Part shown: positions 1 to 8,556 of the stretch, one piece after another
Layout of the letters: the number at the start of each line of letters is the position of its first letter
How positions within the stretch are numbered: the first letter of the stretch is position 1
Origin: Streptomyces durmitorensis
GTDB taxonomy: Bacteria > Actinomycetota > Actinomycetes > Streptomycetales > Streptomycetaceae
Direction of reading: 5' to 3'
Assembly (NCBI RefSeq): GCF_023498005.1
Contig: NZ_CP097289.1
Location: 496,001-560,000, forward strand
Length of the DNA stretch: 64,000 bases
Notes under the pieces: generated by a model
What the model was told of the DNA's origin: nothing
Seen by the model: only the letters and a program-made list of their open reading frames with translations
The model's database searches: none
Made by a program: the position numbers and the translations under genes

Positions 1-14
1 CCCCGGGCCGAGTC

Positions 15-683
15 TCAGACCGCCGGAACGGTGGCCTCCCCCGCCGGGCCGCTGTCCTCCTCGGGCGAGTCGCCTTCCGGGCCCAGCGGGCTGCCCTCCC
101 AGACCAGGGTCCGCCAGCCCTCTTCGGGTGAGCCCGCGAGGACGACCACGCCCGTGTTGCCCAACGGGTGACTCGCCGCGTACGCCACGTCGACGTTGGC
201 CGCCCGAGCCGCCACCCACATCCGGATCGCGGCACCGTGGCTGACCATCGCCACCGTCTCGGCTCCCGTCGCGGCGGCCTCGGCGACGACGGCGTCGAAG
301 CGCCCCAGGGCCTCCACGCCGTTCTCGCCGCCGGGCATCCGGCGCTCGGTGTCACCCCCGGACCAGGCGAAGGCCGTGGCGAGGTAAGCGGCGGCGGCCT
401 CGTCGTCGCCTCGCATCTCCAGGTCGCCGGCGACCAGCTCCCGGATCCCGTCCCGGACCTGGACCTCGAGCCCTGTCGCGGCGGCCAGCGGCGCGGCCGT
501 CAGCTGGGTACGCACCAGCGTGGACGCGTAAAGGGCAGCGATCTTCTCCCCCGCCAAGGCCTGCGGCAGCGCACCCGCCTGTTCCTGCCCGAGCGTCGTC
601 AGCCCCGGGCCCGGCGCCCCGGTGTCCAAGAGGTGCTTGACGTTGGACGGGGTCTGGCCATGACGTATGAGCAGCAAGCGCAT
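15..683 (-). CDS. Histidine phosphatase family protein (phosphoglycerate mutase-like)
   Basis: A 222-residue cytosolic protein. The signature LIRHGQT lies at residues 5-11, so the phosphohistidine would form on His8; the second catalytic histidine is His149 in VSHGAAIR. These two motifs define the histidine phosphatase clan, whose members remove phosphate from small metabolites or proteins. The substrate cannot be read from sequence. I start at the ATG directly before RLLLIRHG (683), because the 19 upstream in-frame residues fall before the family fold begins. The next gene, 792-1589, is on the same strand about 110 bases upstream, so a shared transcript is possible but not shown. Specific names such as mutase or ribazole phosphatase are not justified, although the cobalamin genes further on make a CobC-like role conceivable. 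Confidence 0.85.
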   Translation of the reverse strand: MRLLLIRHGQTPSNVKHLLDTGAPGPGLTTLGQEQAGALPQALAGEKIAALYASTLVRTQLTAAPLAAATGLEVQVRDGIRELVAGDLEMRGDDEAAAAYLATAFAWSGGDTERRMPGGENGVEALGRFDAVVAEAAATGAETVAMVSHGAAIRMWVAARAANVDVAYAASHPLGNTGVVVLAGSPEEGWRTLVWEGSPLGPEGDSPEEDSGPAGEATVPAV

Positions 684-791
684 GCGGGGACTACCTCCAC
701 TGGATGGAACAAGCCCTTCCACTCTGCCACCCGAGCCCACCGCCCCGACGTGTGGATAGCAGTGGCAGTCGTACGGGCATTGCGGGACGGG

Positions 792-1589
792 TCACGTGGC
801 ACGCCGGTTGCCCTTGTCGTCGCACGGCAGGTCGGCAGGCTGATGGTGCACGAGGAAGTCGCGGTTGGCCTGGCGTTCGACCTCTGCGATCGCAGTGGGC
901 TTGACCTTGATGATGCCGTCGAAGGGCCGGTCGACGTCACGGATGATGCACAGCGTCACCGTCAGGAGCGCGGTGATCACCGTCAGGACGACGAGCTGGC
1001 CGCGGTTGTTCCTGCGGGGCAGGCAGACGGCGAGAGCCACGACGGTGATGGCGAGGGTGGCGAGCAGGAACCAGAAGATGGCACTGGGGATGCTGGCGGT
1101 GGCCTGCGTGAGGCGCTCCTCGCGCTCGTCGGACCGCTTGTTGTCGGCGGCGATCAGCATGCCGAAGACCGGCTTGCCCTCCAGACCGCGGAAGGAGCGC
1201 CGGACGTCCGTCGACCACACGCTGGGCGCGGCCGCCCCGCTGCCGTCGGCCATGGCGGGCCACTCCTGGGTGCGCACGGCACGTGCGTAGCAGACGGCGT
1301 CCGCCTGGACCCGTTCCCGCTCCTCCGCCGACGCGTACTCGGCGATCTCGGTGAGCTGGTCGAGCGCGCGCGCCTCGCCGCGCGATGCGACCTCGGCCTT
1401 GCCGTAGGAGCCCGATGCGGTGACCAGCACGAAAGCCAGCAGGAGGACAGTCAGCGTCAGCAACGGGCCGACAAGATCCTTGACGGCCATACCGGTGTCG
1501 TCGTCGGGCATCAGCCGCGGCCGCAGGAATCGGTTCGCCGCAAGCCCTGCGCACAGGGCGAGTACGGCGACGACGATGACGAGGACCAC
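792..1589 (-). CDS. DUF4239-type (bestrophin-like domain) membrane protein
   Basis: A 265-residue integral membrane protein. An N-terminal segment (about residues 1-18) and a second one (about 40-60) precede a soluble loop of about 100 residues. Two further hydrophobic segments follow (about 165-187 and 197-215), with a short polar tail. This layout fits the DUF4239 family common in actinobacteria and proteobacteria, whose function is unknown. The start is GTG at 1589, preceded by a strong AGGAGG ribosome binding site. No transport motif is seen. The call rests on topology and on the pattern LVGPLLTLTVLLLAFVLV in the second segment. Confidence 0.7.
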   Translation of the reverse strand: MVLVIVVAVLALCAGLAANRFLRPRLMPDDDTGMAVKDLVGPLLTLTVLLLAFVLVTASGSYGKAEVASRGEARALDQLTEIAEYASAEERERVQADAVCYARAVRTQEWPAMADGSGAAAPSVWSTDVRRSFRGLEGKPVFGMLIAADNKRSDEREERLTQATASIPSAIFWFLLATLAITVVALAVCLPRRNNRGQLVVLTVITALLTVTLCIIRDVDRPFDGIIKVKPTAIAEVERQANRDFLVHHQPADLPCDDKGNRRAT

Positions 1590-1682
1590 TGATACCTCCT
1601 GAGCAGACGACAGACTCCGCCATGCAGCGAATCCGCGGTGATCATGACCTGCTCTGCGGCGCCCGAAAGCACGGAACGTTCG

Positions 1683-1702
1683 ATCGCCCTCGAACGGGCG
1701 AT
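1683..1702 (-). terminator. Possible short hairpin downstream of ku
   Basis: A seven-base inverted repeat, ATCGCCC and GGGCGAT, is separated by six bases. It lies about 85 bases beyond the ku stop codon. It is short and has no T-run, so it is only a weak candidate terminator. Confidence 0.3.
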
Positions 1703-1785
1703 GCGCTTGCGCCGGAAGCCCCGCTGGCTCGGTCGCTCACGGGATCACTGGCGAGGCGCTGACCATCAGCGCGAACCCTGACGGA

Positions 1786-2766
1786 TCAAGCAGTGCGCCG
1801 CGGCTTCCGCGCGGCCGTCTTCTTGCCCGCGGTCTTCTTCGCGGCGGAGGACTTCTTCGCCACGGAGGTCTTGGCCGCCGTCGTCTTTTTCGCGGTCTTC
1901 TTGGCCGCGGTCGTGGCCGCGGTCTTCTTCTTCGGCTTCTTCGGCATCTCGTGGACCGTCGCGTCCTTACCGGTCTCGCCGCGGGCCGACTGAGCCTTCT
2001 GTACGGACTCCTGGAGCGCGGCCATGAGGTCGAGGACCTGCCCAGCGGGCGCCTCCTCCTCTTCCATCTCCGGCGGCTTCTTCCCCTCCGCCTTCGCCTC
2101 GATGACCCGCTCGAGGGCTTCGGTGTAGCGGTCGGTGGCCCAGTCCTGGTCGGCGATGCCGTCCGTGGTCATGGAGTCGATGAGCAGTATGGCCCGGTCG
2201 ATCTCGTCGTCGTCCAGCTCCATCGCCTTGGGGGCCAGCTCCTTGGGATCCCGGACTTCGTCGTCCCACTTCATGGCGTGCAGCAGGATCACGTCGTCCT
2301 GCACACGCAGCAGGCCCAGTCTCTCGCGCCCGTGCCACGCGAACTTCGCGACGGCGGCCTTGCTGTTCCGTTCGAGGGCTTTGCGCAGGAGCGTGTAGGG
2401 CTTGTTCGCGACCTGCCCGTCGGCCTGCAGGTAGTAGCCCTCGCCGATCCGGATCGGATCGATCGATTCGTAGGGCACGAAGCCGGCGATCTCGATCGCC
2501 TTCGCGGTCGGGAGCGGCATCTCGTCGAGCTCGGCATCAGTGACCGCCACGATCGTGTCTTTGCTGACCTCGAACCCCTTGCCGATCTCGGCGTTCGTGA
2601 GCTGCTTGCCGTCGAGGTCGCAGATCTTCCGCGTGCGGACCCGGCTCATGTCCTCGAGGTGGTACTGGTGGAACGAGATCGAGTGGTTCTCGGTGGCGGG
2701 CAGCACCTTGATCGGGATCGTGACCAGACCGAACGAGATCGCGCCGGACCAGACGGGGCGGGGCAT
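1786..2766 (-). CDS. ku: Ku protein, non-homologous DNA end joining
   Basis: A 326-residue bacterial Ku homolog. It starts MPRPVWSGAISFGLV, the conserved N terminus of the family, which fixes the ATG at 2766. Bacterial Ku is a homodimeric ring that binds double-strand break ends and recruits ligase D. Residues about 1-255 form the Ku core. After about residue 275 comes a low-complexity tail of repeated AKK/KKT units rich in Ala, Lys and Thr, like the lysine-rich DNA-binding tails described for actinobacterial Ku proteins. No ligD lies in the window, so its partner must be elsewhere. The neighbours are not repair genes. Family identity is secure; which of several Streptomyces Ku paralogues this is cannot be decided here. 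Confidence 0.95.
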   Translation of the reverse strand: MPRPVWSGAISFGLVTIPIKVLPATENHSISFHQYHLEDMSRVRTRKICDLDGKQLTNAEIGKGFEVSKDTIVAVTDAELDEMPLPTAKAIEIAGFVPYESIDPIRIGEGYYLQADGQVANKPYTLLRKALERNSKAAVAKFAWHGRERLGLLRVQDDVILLHAMKWDDEVRDPKELAPKAMELDDDEIDRAILLIDSMTTDGIADQDWATDRYTEALERVIEAKAEGKKPPEMEEEEAPAGQVLDLMAALQESVQKAQSARGETGKDATVHEMPKKPKKKTAATTAAKKTAKKTTAAKTSVAKKSSAAKKTAGKKTAARKPRRTA

Positions 2767-2902
2767 GAGATACCTCCGGAGTGCGTCGGACGTGAGACGG
2801 ACCTCCCGTGAACAGTCTCCTGGCAACCCGTCCCGTCAGCCACTGGTCCGCGTCGGGGCACACCGGTCGGACGACCGGTTTCCTGGTCGTCCTTGATCAC
2901 CT

Positions 2903-4012
2903 TCAGCCAGGTTGGAAGAAGGCGAGCAATTTCTGGGCGGCGTCCGGCGACGTCAGCAATTCCTGCATGTCAGCGGACATGCGGGCGGCGGCGCTGGTGC
3001 GCTCGAACATCTCGCGTTCGTATTCCTTGACGGCGGCGGGAAGGTCGTCCGGGTGCGCGGCCAGCGCCAGACCGAGCAGGGCGCCGTCGAGCAGCGCCAT
3101 GTTGGCGCCCTCCCCCACCGGCGGCATCAGGTGCGCGGCATCGCCGAGCAGCGTGACGTCCGGCTTCGACGGCCAGGTCAGGCCGGCCGGGAGAGTGGCG
3201 ATCGACCGCGGCACGACCGAGTCGTCGCAGGCCTCGATCAGCGCGATGAACCGTGGGTCCCAGCCGGGGAGCAGGTCGATCAGCCGTGCCCGCGCGGCGG
3301 CCGGGTCGTCGAACGGGATCCCGCTGGTGGCGAACCAGTCCTCGGCGGTGCCGTAGAAGCTGAGGCCGATGCGAACGCGGCCGTCTCCGTTGCGCTGCGC
3401 CGCCAGGGACAGCCCCTTGCCGAGCACCCAGTAGTTGCCGCGCCCGACCATCGCCGCGAGGTCGGGGTGCGTCCGGTCGATGTCGGGAATGCCGATCTCG
3501 ACGACGTTCTGGCCGATATGCACCGGGCGGGCATCGGTGAGCAGCGCACGGACCCGGGAGTACGCACCGTCCGCGCCGACCAGCAGGTCGTACGTCGCGC
3601 TGCTCCCGTCGGCGAAGTGCAGCAGGCCGTCGCCTGCGGATTCGAACGCGCGCCCCCAGCGCACCACGCCGTCGGGGAGGGAATCCAGCAGCAGGTCGCG
3701 CAGATCGGCGCGATCGACCTCGGGGCGGTCCATCGGAGCGTCGTCGGGTGTGTCCTCCTGGAACAGGAGGGTGCCATCCGGCTCGAGAAGGCTCATGTCC
3801 TGGCCTTCACCGCGGGCGATCTCGTAGAACTGGTCGATCAGTCCGGCCTCGCGCAGCGCCCGCTGGCCGGAGTGGATGTCGAGCATGCCGCCCTGACCGC
3901 GCGCACCACGTGACGATTCACGTTCATACACCACGGAATCTATGCCGTTCACGTGCAGCACGCGGGCAAGAGCCAGGCCGCCGGGGCCGGCTCCGATGAT
4001 GGCGATGGTCAT
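2903..4012 (-). CDS. FAD-dependent monooxygenase, TetX/PHBH-like
   Basis: A 369-residue single-component flavoprotein. The dinucleotide fold GAGPGGLALA is at residues 7-16, the second FAD motif GADGAYSRVR near 146-155, and the C-terminal FAD/active-site motif GDAAHLMPPVGEGAN near 285-299. This arrangement belongs to the class A flavin monooxygenases, with overall similarity to the TetX-type group that hydroxylates small aromatic or antibiotic substrates using NAD(P)H and oxygen. The substrate is unknown. The gene is divergent from a TetR regulator starting at 4090, with three phased repeats between them, so induction by a small molecule through that regulator is likely. It lacks the long C-terminal thioredoxin-like domain of aromatic polyketide hydroxylases. 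Confidence 0.85.
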   Translation of the reverse strand: MTIAIIGAGPGGLALARVLHVNGIDSVVYERESSRGARGQGGMLDIHSGQRALREAGLIDQFYEIARGEGQDMSLLEPDGTLLFQEDTPDDAPMDRPEVDRADLRDLLLDSLPDGVVRWGRAFESAGDGLLHFADGSSATYDLLVGADGAYSRVRALLTDARPVHIGQNVVEIGIPDIDRTHPDLAAMVGRGNYWVLGKGLSLAAQRNGDGRVRIGLSFYGTAEDWFATSGIPFDDPAAARARLIDLLPGWDPRFIALIEACDDSVVPRSIATLPAGLTWPSKPDVTLLGDAAHLMPPVGEGANMALLDGALLGLALAAHPDDLPAAVKEYEREMFERTSAAARMSADMQELLTSPDAAQKLLAFFQPG

Positions 4013-4033
4013 GGTTACCTCTCACCTCTCGTC

Positions 4034-4080
4034 GATACACCGTATTGGTCGATACACTGTATCGCTCGATGCAATGTATT
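4034..4080. promoter_or_regulatory. Three tandem 17-bp repeats, probable TetR operators
   Basis: Three related elements begin at 4034, 4051 and 4068, exactly 17 bases apart: GATACACCGTATT, GATACACTGTATC and GATGCAATGTATT. The middle one is a perfect inverted repeat (GATACA-C-TGTATC); the outer two are degenerate copies. They fill the space between the divergent monooxygenase and TetR genes and end ten bases before the chosen TetR start. They are probably autoregulatory and target operators of that TetR protein. Confidence 0.7.
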
Positions 4081-4089
4081 GTGAGCGGC

Positions 4090-4770
4090 ATGTTGGTGTG
4101 GGAGAGGCCGGAGCCACCGAATCGACCCGCGCCGGCCCAGCTGAGCCGGGACCGGATCGTGCGAGCGGCGATCCAGTTGGCCGACGCGGACGGCCTGGAG
4201 GCGGTGTCGCTGCGCAAGGTCGCCACCGCGCTGGGCGTCGGGCCGATGCGGCTGTACAGCTACATCGACGGCAAGGAGGAACTGCTCGACCTGATGGTCG
4301 ACGCGGTCCACGCCGAGATCCGGCCGGTCGGAGACGACTGGCGGGAGGCGCTGCGGTCCCTCGCCGAAACCACCCGGCAGGCCGCTCATGAGCACGAATG
4401 GCTCGCCGACCTGCTCGGCGGCCGACCGCAGCTCGGGCCGAACGCCCTGGCGAGCGGGGAAGCCGTCATGGCCGCACTGGGCGACGTCGACGTCGACGCC
4501 ATCATGCCGGTGGTCTCCACAGTCAACGCGTACGTGATCGGCGCGGTGCGGCGGGAGATCGCCGAGCGGCGTGCCGAGCGGGCCACCGGGATGGACGAGA
4601 AGCGCTGGCAGGCCTCACTCGGGCCCTACCTGGAGCGGACCTTCGCCACCGGCCGATTCCCCGCGCTGGCCACGGTGGTGCGCGACGCCGCCCATCTGGA
4701 CGCCGACCACACCTTCCGGATCGGCCTCGACTTCCTGCTCGACGGCATCGAAGCCCGCATCTCAAAGTGA
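4090..4770 (+). CDS. TetR family transcriptional regulator
   Basis: A 226-residue repressor-like protein. The N-terminal helix-turn-helix is typical of TetR (SRDRIVRAAIQLADADG, then SLRKVATALGVGPMRLYSY), and the C-terminal half is an all-helical ligand-binding region of the TetR_C type. I chose ATG 4090; in-frame starts upstream at TTG 4045 and ATG 4069 would lie inside the operator repeats. The ribosome binding site is weak for every choice. It is divergent from the flavin monooxygenase at 2903-4012 and probably represses that gene and itself. The inducer is unknown. Confidence 0.88.
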   Translation: MLVWERPEPPNRPAPAQLSRDRIVRAAIQLADADGLEAVSLRKVATALGVGPMRLYSYIDGKEELLDLMVDAVHAEIRPVGDDWREALRSLAETTRQAAHEHEWLADLLGGRPQLGPNALASGEAVMAALGDVDVDAIMPVVSTVNAYVIGAVRREIAERRAERATGMDEKRWQASLGPYLERTFATGRFPALATVVRDAAHLDADHTFRIGLDFLLDGIEARISK

Positions 4771-4785
4771 CACGGAGGCCACTGG

Positions 4786-5217
4786 TCAAGCGGCGAAGAC
4801 CTGGGAGTCATCGGCGAACGCCTTGAACTCCAGGGCGTTGCCGGCCGGGTCGAGGAGGAACATCGTCCACTGCTCGCCCTTCTGACCCTGGAAGCGGACA
4901 TAGGGCTCGATGACGAAGTCGGTGCCCGCCGCGTACAGCCGCTCGGCGAGCTTCTGGAACGCGGGGATCGTCAGGATCAGCCCGAAGTGCGGCACGGGGA
5001 CGTCGTGGCCGTCGACCGGATTGTGGATGCGCTGGGCGCGTTCGGGTGCGAGGTGGGTGACGAACTGGTGGCCGTGCAGATTCCAGTCCACCCAGGTGTC
5101 CGCGCTGCGGCCCTGCTCCAGGCCCAGGATCTCGCCGTAGAAGTGACGGGCGGCGGCCAGGTCGTCGACCGGCATGGCCAGGTGGAACCGCGGGATCGGG
5201 GAGTCGAGAGCGGTCAT
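4786..5217 (-). CDS. VOC family (glyoxalase/bleomycin resistance-like) protein
   Basis: A 143-residue protein of the vicinal oxygen chelate fold with two beta-alpha-beta-beta-beta modules. Metal-ligand candidates are His in RFHLAMPV near residue 11, His in HFGLIL near 76 and Glu in ALEFKAF near 130. It has the right length for a dimeric ring-cleaving or isomerising VOC enzyme, but no motif fixes the reaction. The start is ATG 5217, before TALDSPIPRFHLA. It is divergent from a FadR-type regulator at 5303 and shares a palindromic intergenic site with it, so it is probably that regulator's target. Its 3' end faces the TetR gene at a distance of 15 bases. Confidence 0.8.
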   Translation of the reverse strand: MTALDSPIPRFHLAMPVDDLAAARHFYGEILGLEQGRSADTWVDWNLHGHQFVTHLAPERAQRIHNPVDGHDVPVPHFGLILTIPAFQKLAERLYAAGTDFVIEPYVRFQGQKGEQWTMFLLDPAGNALEFKAFADDSQVFAA

Positions 5218-5259
5218 GACATGCCTTCCTGACAGGGGGACACCATGCGACAACCCGCC

Positions 5260-5271
5260 AATGTTAACATT
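5260..5271. promoter_or_regulatory. Palindromic site, probable GntR (FadR-type) operator
   Basis: AATGTTAACATT is a perfect 12-base palindrome, AT-rich in a GC-rich context. It lies between the divergent VOC and GntR genes, 32 bases before the GntR start. Position and symmetry suggest the binding site of the adjacent regulator. Confidence 0.6.
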
Positions 5272-5302
5272 CGGACATTCACCGAGGAGGCGTTCACCGG
5301 AC

Positions 5303-6010
5303 ATGAGTGATCAGGGAAAGGTGTCCCCGGCTCGGCGTCGAGGCCTGGCCGACGAGGTCGCGGACCGCATCCGCGAGGCCATCTTCAGCGGCGCCTACGC
5401 CCCCGGCGCGCAACTGCGCGAGGTGGAGCTGTCCGGCGAGATGGACGTCAGCCGCGGCCCCGTGCGCGAAGGGCTGCGGCTCCTTGAGCGCGAGGGCCTG
5501 GTCCACTGCGCATGGCACCGGGGCACGACGGTAACGACTCTGTCCGCCGAGGACGTCGGCGAACTCGACAGCCTGCGCGGCGCCCTGGAGGATCTCGCCG
5601 TACGTCAGGTGATCATTCGCGCATCGGGCGAGGATCTCGCGTCGGTCGCGAAGACGGCCGACATGATGGAGCGGGCCGTGGACGCACACGAGATGGTGCG
5701 CTGTGACATCGCCTTCCACGACGCGGTGTTCGCCGCCGCGGGACACCAACGCCTCGCCGACGCCTGGGACGGCATCCGGTGCCAGGTCCACCTGTTCCTG
5801 CTGACCCGGATCGGCCGCAGCACCGAGGGATACCTCGACTGCATCCCGCGCGAGCACCGTGGGCTCGTCGACGCGCTGCGCGCCCGCGACACCGGCGCCG
5901 CCCTCGACCTGTTCGCCGCACACCGCCGCCACGCCGTGGACGTGATCACCGGCACCGCGAACACAAGCCGACCGGAAAGCTCAGTTGGCGGGGATCAGGC
6001 GACCAAGTGA
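5303..6010 (+). CDS. GntR family regulator, FadR subfamily (FCD domain)
   Basis: A 235-residue regulator. The winged helix-turn-helix spans about residues 10-80 (VADRIREAIFSGAYAPGAQL, then SRGPVREGLRLLEREGLV). It is followed by an all-helical FCD domain with the expected metal-ligand pattern: Asp/His in DIAFHDAVF near 135-140, His in PREHRGLVD near 187, and His in AAHRRHAVD near 209-212. FCD regulators sense carboxylic acids or similar metabolites. The start is ATG 5303, with GAGGAGG upstream. It is divergent from the VOC protein and probably controls it. Confidence 0.88.
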   Translation: MSDQGKVSPARRRGLADEVADRIREAIFSGAYAPGAQLREVELSGEMDVSRGPVREGLRLLEREGLVHCAWHRGTTVTTLSAEDVGELDSLRGALEDLAVRQVIIRASGEDLASVAKTADMMERAVDAHEMVRCDIAFHDAVFAAAGHQRLADAWDGIRCQVHLFLLTRIGRSTEGYLDCIPREHRGLVDALRARDTGAALDLFAAHRRHAVDVITGTANTSRPESSVGGDQATK

Positions 6011-6165
6011 ACCCACCCACACCACTCCGCTAACATGATCGAACTCACAACGAGTGCCCTGATCGCCCGTACTTCACCAGAAACCATGCTATCTAGCACG
6101 AAGAGTGAGCTATTTAATTAACATCTAACAAATCGGCCAAACCATTGATATCTATAGCATCTCAA
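6011..6165. promoter_or_regulatory. AT-rich intergenic leader before the PAP2 gene
   Basis: About 150 bases with far lower GC than the surroundings, including the run TATTTAATTAACATCTAAC at 6111-6129. No ORF or clear inverted repeat is seen. A TAGCAT element at 6155-6160 lies five bases before GTG 6166 and may be the -10 box of a leaderless transcript. Confidence 0.4.
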
Positions 6166-7509
6166 GTGTTTTCGCGAAAAAACTGCAGAGCGGTGTTCGC
6201 CGCGTGGCGTCAGCCACGGGCGATGCTGTGGACCGCGGCAGCCGTGGTGGCCCTCGGGTTCCTCATCGTGCTGGAGATCGCCGCGCGTCACTACGGCGTA
6301 CCGGGGCCGATCGCCAATCAGGTGCGAGAGGTGGTGTTCGCCCCCAAATCAGGGCCGTTGCTCTACGCCTCGATGGCGTTGATGATGGTGGTTCTCACCT
6401 GGCGGCAACGGTTCATCGCGGCCGGCATCGCGGTCGGCATCGACGTCGTCTTCTTCCTGGTGCGGTGGGCCGTCGGCGCCGAGATGATGTTCGGCAACGG
6501 CGCGTTGTGGGTGATGTTGGGCTATGCCGTCATCGCCGTCACGCGCCGCACCGGCGCGGAACGTGTCCTGCTCCTGAAGGGCGTCGGACTCGGCCTGCTT
6601 CTGGTGGCCGGCCGCAAGACGGGCGACATCTGGCTGCTCATCACGTCGAAGACCCGCCCGACGGTGCTCGATCAGTACGTGGCGACCGCCGATCACGCGC
6701 TGGGCAACCCCTCTTGGGTGGTGGGCAGGTTGGTCAACGCCACCGGTCCGATCGGCGCGCATGTCCTCGACTACGTCTACATCCAGCTCGCGGTGGCAGC
6801 GGTCATCGTCGCGCTGTACCAGCTGCGCAACGTGGCCGTCGAGCGCCGCTTCCCGGGCCATCATCTGGTGCGCACCTTCTTGGTCATCGGCCTCCTGGGG
6901 CCGGCCATCTACATGATCTTCCCGGTGGTCGGACCGATCTTCACCTACGGCGACGGCGCCTTCGGCACCGGCGGTGAGCAATGGGCCCTGGCCAACCTGT
7001 GGCCGCACACGCCGCCGCCGCTCGCCGCCCCGCACGAGATACCCTTCGACGAGATCACGCCGCGCAACTGCATGCCCAGCCTGCACACGGCGTGGGCCAC
7101 CACGATCTTCATCCACTCCCGCAAGGGCCCACGACTTCTGCGATACGCGGGCGTGTTCTGGCTGACGGCCACGCTCGGCGCGACGCTGGGATTCGGCTAT
7201 CACTACGGCGTGGACATCATCGCCGGCGTCGTGTTCGCCTTCACGATCGACGCGGCCCTGCGGGCACTCGACCGTGGCTGGGACCGCTCAGGAATCCAGC
7301 TGGTCGCGTACGGCACAACGGTCTTCACGCTGCTCTTGGTGTCGTATCGCTTTCTGCCGATGCAGATGGCCAAGCACCCGGGCATTTTCGGGCCACTGCT
7401 CATACTGGCGATGGCATCAGTGGTCTACGGCTATATGCGGACCACCAGGCTGTGGGAGCCGAAGGTCGCACCCGTTCAGCAGGCGGAACCGCAACCTGAA
7501 CTAGTTTGA
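6166..7509 (+). CDS. PAP2 superfamily membrane enzyme (IPC-synthase/aureobasidin-resistance-like)
   Basis: A polytopic membrane protein of about 447 residues with around ten hydrophobic segments. The C-terminal half has the phosphatase/transferase motifs of the PAP2 clan: NCMPSLHTAWATT and later GFGYHYGVDIIAG, the two histidine-containing catalytic motifs. Spacing and long N-terminal membrane region resemble the inositol-phosphorylceramide-synthase-like PAP2_3 group rather than small phosphatidate phosphatases. It would act on a lipid phosphate in the cytoplasmic membrane; the substrate is unknown. The start is uncertain: TTG 6145, GTG 6166, GTG 6193 and ATG 6223 are all in frame. I use 6166 because a possible -10 box sits just before it. 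Confidence 0.8.
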   Translation: MFSRKNCRAVFAAWRQPRAMLWTAAAVVALGFLIVLEIAARHYGVPGPIANQVREVVFAPKSGPLLYASMALMMVVLTWRQRFIAAGIAVGIDVVFFLVRWAVGAEMMFGNGALWVMLGYAVIAVTRRTGAERVLLLKGVGLGLLLVAGRKTGDIWLLITSKTRPTVLDQYVATADHALGNPSWVVGRLVNATGPIGAHVLDYVYIQLAVAAVIVALYQLRNVAVERRFPGHHLVRTFLVIGLLGPAIYMIFPVVGPIFTYGDGAFGTGGEQWALANLWPHTPPPLAAPHEIPFDEITPRNCMPSLHTAWATTIFIHSRKGPRLLRYAGVFWLTATLGATLGFGYHYGVDIIAGVVFAFTIDAALRALDRGWDRSGIQLVAYGTTVFTLLLVSYRFLPMQMAKHPGIFGPLLILAMASVVYGYMRTTRLWEPKVAPVQQAEPQPELV

Positions 7510-8556
7510 GGCGGCGGGGCCTTGGCTTTCCGCACGAGGCCCCGGCTGGCGCCGGAAGCGATCGAGGGCCGTGGCGCGCTCGTGGTAGGGGATGCGTGAC
7601 AGCCGGGAGACCATGGACCACATCTCCCGTTCGGCGGCCAGCTCCTGGGGGATTTCAAGGCCCAGAGTCTCCGCCAGAGGATGCCGGCCGACGTTCACCA
7701 GGGCCCGTACGGCCGCGGCCCATTCGTCGGTGGCGACGACGGCGCTGCGGTACCACACGGGGATGAGCGTCAGGAGCACGGCTGCCGTCGTGATCACCAC
7801 GGGGGTGTCGGCGCCCGGGGAGGCGAACGTGGCCAGGGCGCCGAGCAGGACGACGACGTGGCCGTAGAGCAGGCAGACGAAGAAGTCGACGCTGGTGCGG
7901 GCCGTGTCGACTTGTCGGCGTGCCTGCTCGGGGGCCGTGGCACTCAGCTCGTTCCACAGCAGTTGCGAGTCGAGCCGGTAGCGGTCGTAGGCGTACTCCT
8001 CGAAGCGGCGGATCGCGTTGCCGAGTTGGGTGGGCGCCAACTGGCCGTCGTCGACGGGGTAGCGCGCGAGGCGCTCCTGCAGCAGAGCGCGGCGGATCAC
8101 GGTGCTGCGGAGGTCGCTGTGACGGTGCCGGGCCACGCGCGGATGGCTTCGGAGGCGGGCGAGGTCCGCCGCTTGGGCAGGCGGTAGTGCGCTCTCGGCC
8201 TCCCGCCTCTCCAGACGCATGACCGTCAGACGGTCCGCGAGGCCCTGGCTGCGCTCACGGTGGCGGCGGCAGCCGTACGCGTAGGCGAAGGAAGGCCAGA
8301 GCAGGTAGCCCTCCAGGATCCTGTAGAGCGGATTCTGCAGGGCGTTGAGGACCAGGCCCAGCATCAACGAAGCGGTGAGGAAGGCGAGCGCCCACCTGCC
8401 CTCGGCCAGGCCCGCGAGGCGCGCGAAGGGCGGCAGGCCGCGCAGACCGGGCAGCAGGGCCGCACTGAGGACGGCGAGGTTGAGCGCGGTCGGCAGGATC
8501 CAGCCGACCAGCAGGCTCCAGGCACCGCCGAGCGCTCCCTTCGCGATGTCTCCCAT
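7501..8556 (-). CDS. Membrane protein of unknown function, coupled to the GlxA-like regulator
   Basis: A 351-residue protein I cannot name. It has two N-terminal membrane segments (about residues 10-35 and 55-75) and a central cytosolic helical region of about 150 residues with many Arg/Glu pairs and the stretch RRFEEYAYDRYRLDSQLLWNE. Two more membrane segments (about 230-250 and 260-280) and a polar tail follow. Its ATG at 8556 shares its A with the TGA stop of the upstream regulator gene (TGATG), so the two are almost certainly translated together. The last nine bases overlap the convergent PAP2 gene. The coupling suggests that it is an effector or sensor partner of the regulator. Confidence 0.75.
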   Translation of the reverse strand: MGDIAKGALGGAWSLLVGWILPTALNLAVLSAALLPGLRGLPPFARLAGLAEGRWALAFLTASLMLGLVLNALQNPLYRILEGYLLWPSFAYAYGCRRHRERSQGLADRLTVMRLERREAESALPPAQAADLARLRSHPRVARHRHSDLRSTVIRRALLQERLARYPVDDGQLAPTQLGNAIRRFEEYAYDRYRLDSQLLWNELSATAPEQARRQVDTARTSVDFFVCLLYGHVVVLLGALATFASPGADTPVVITTAAVLLTLIPVWYRSAVVATDEWAAAVRALVNVGRHPLAETLGLEIPQELAAEREMWSMVSRLSRIPYHERATALDRFRRQPGPRAESQGPAASN

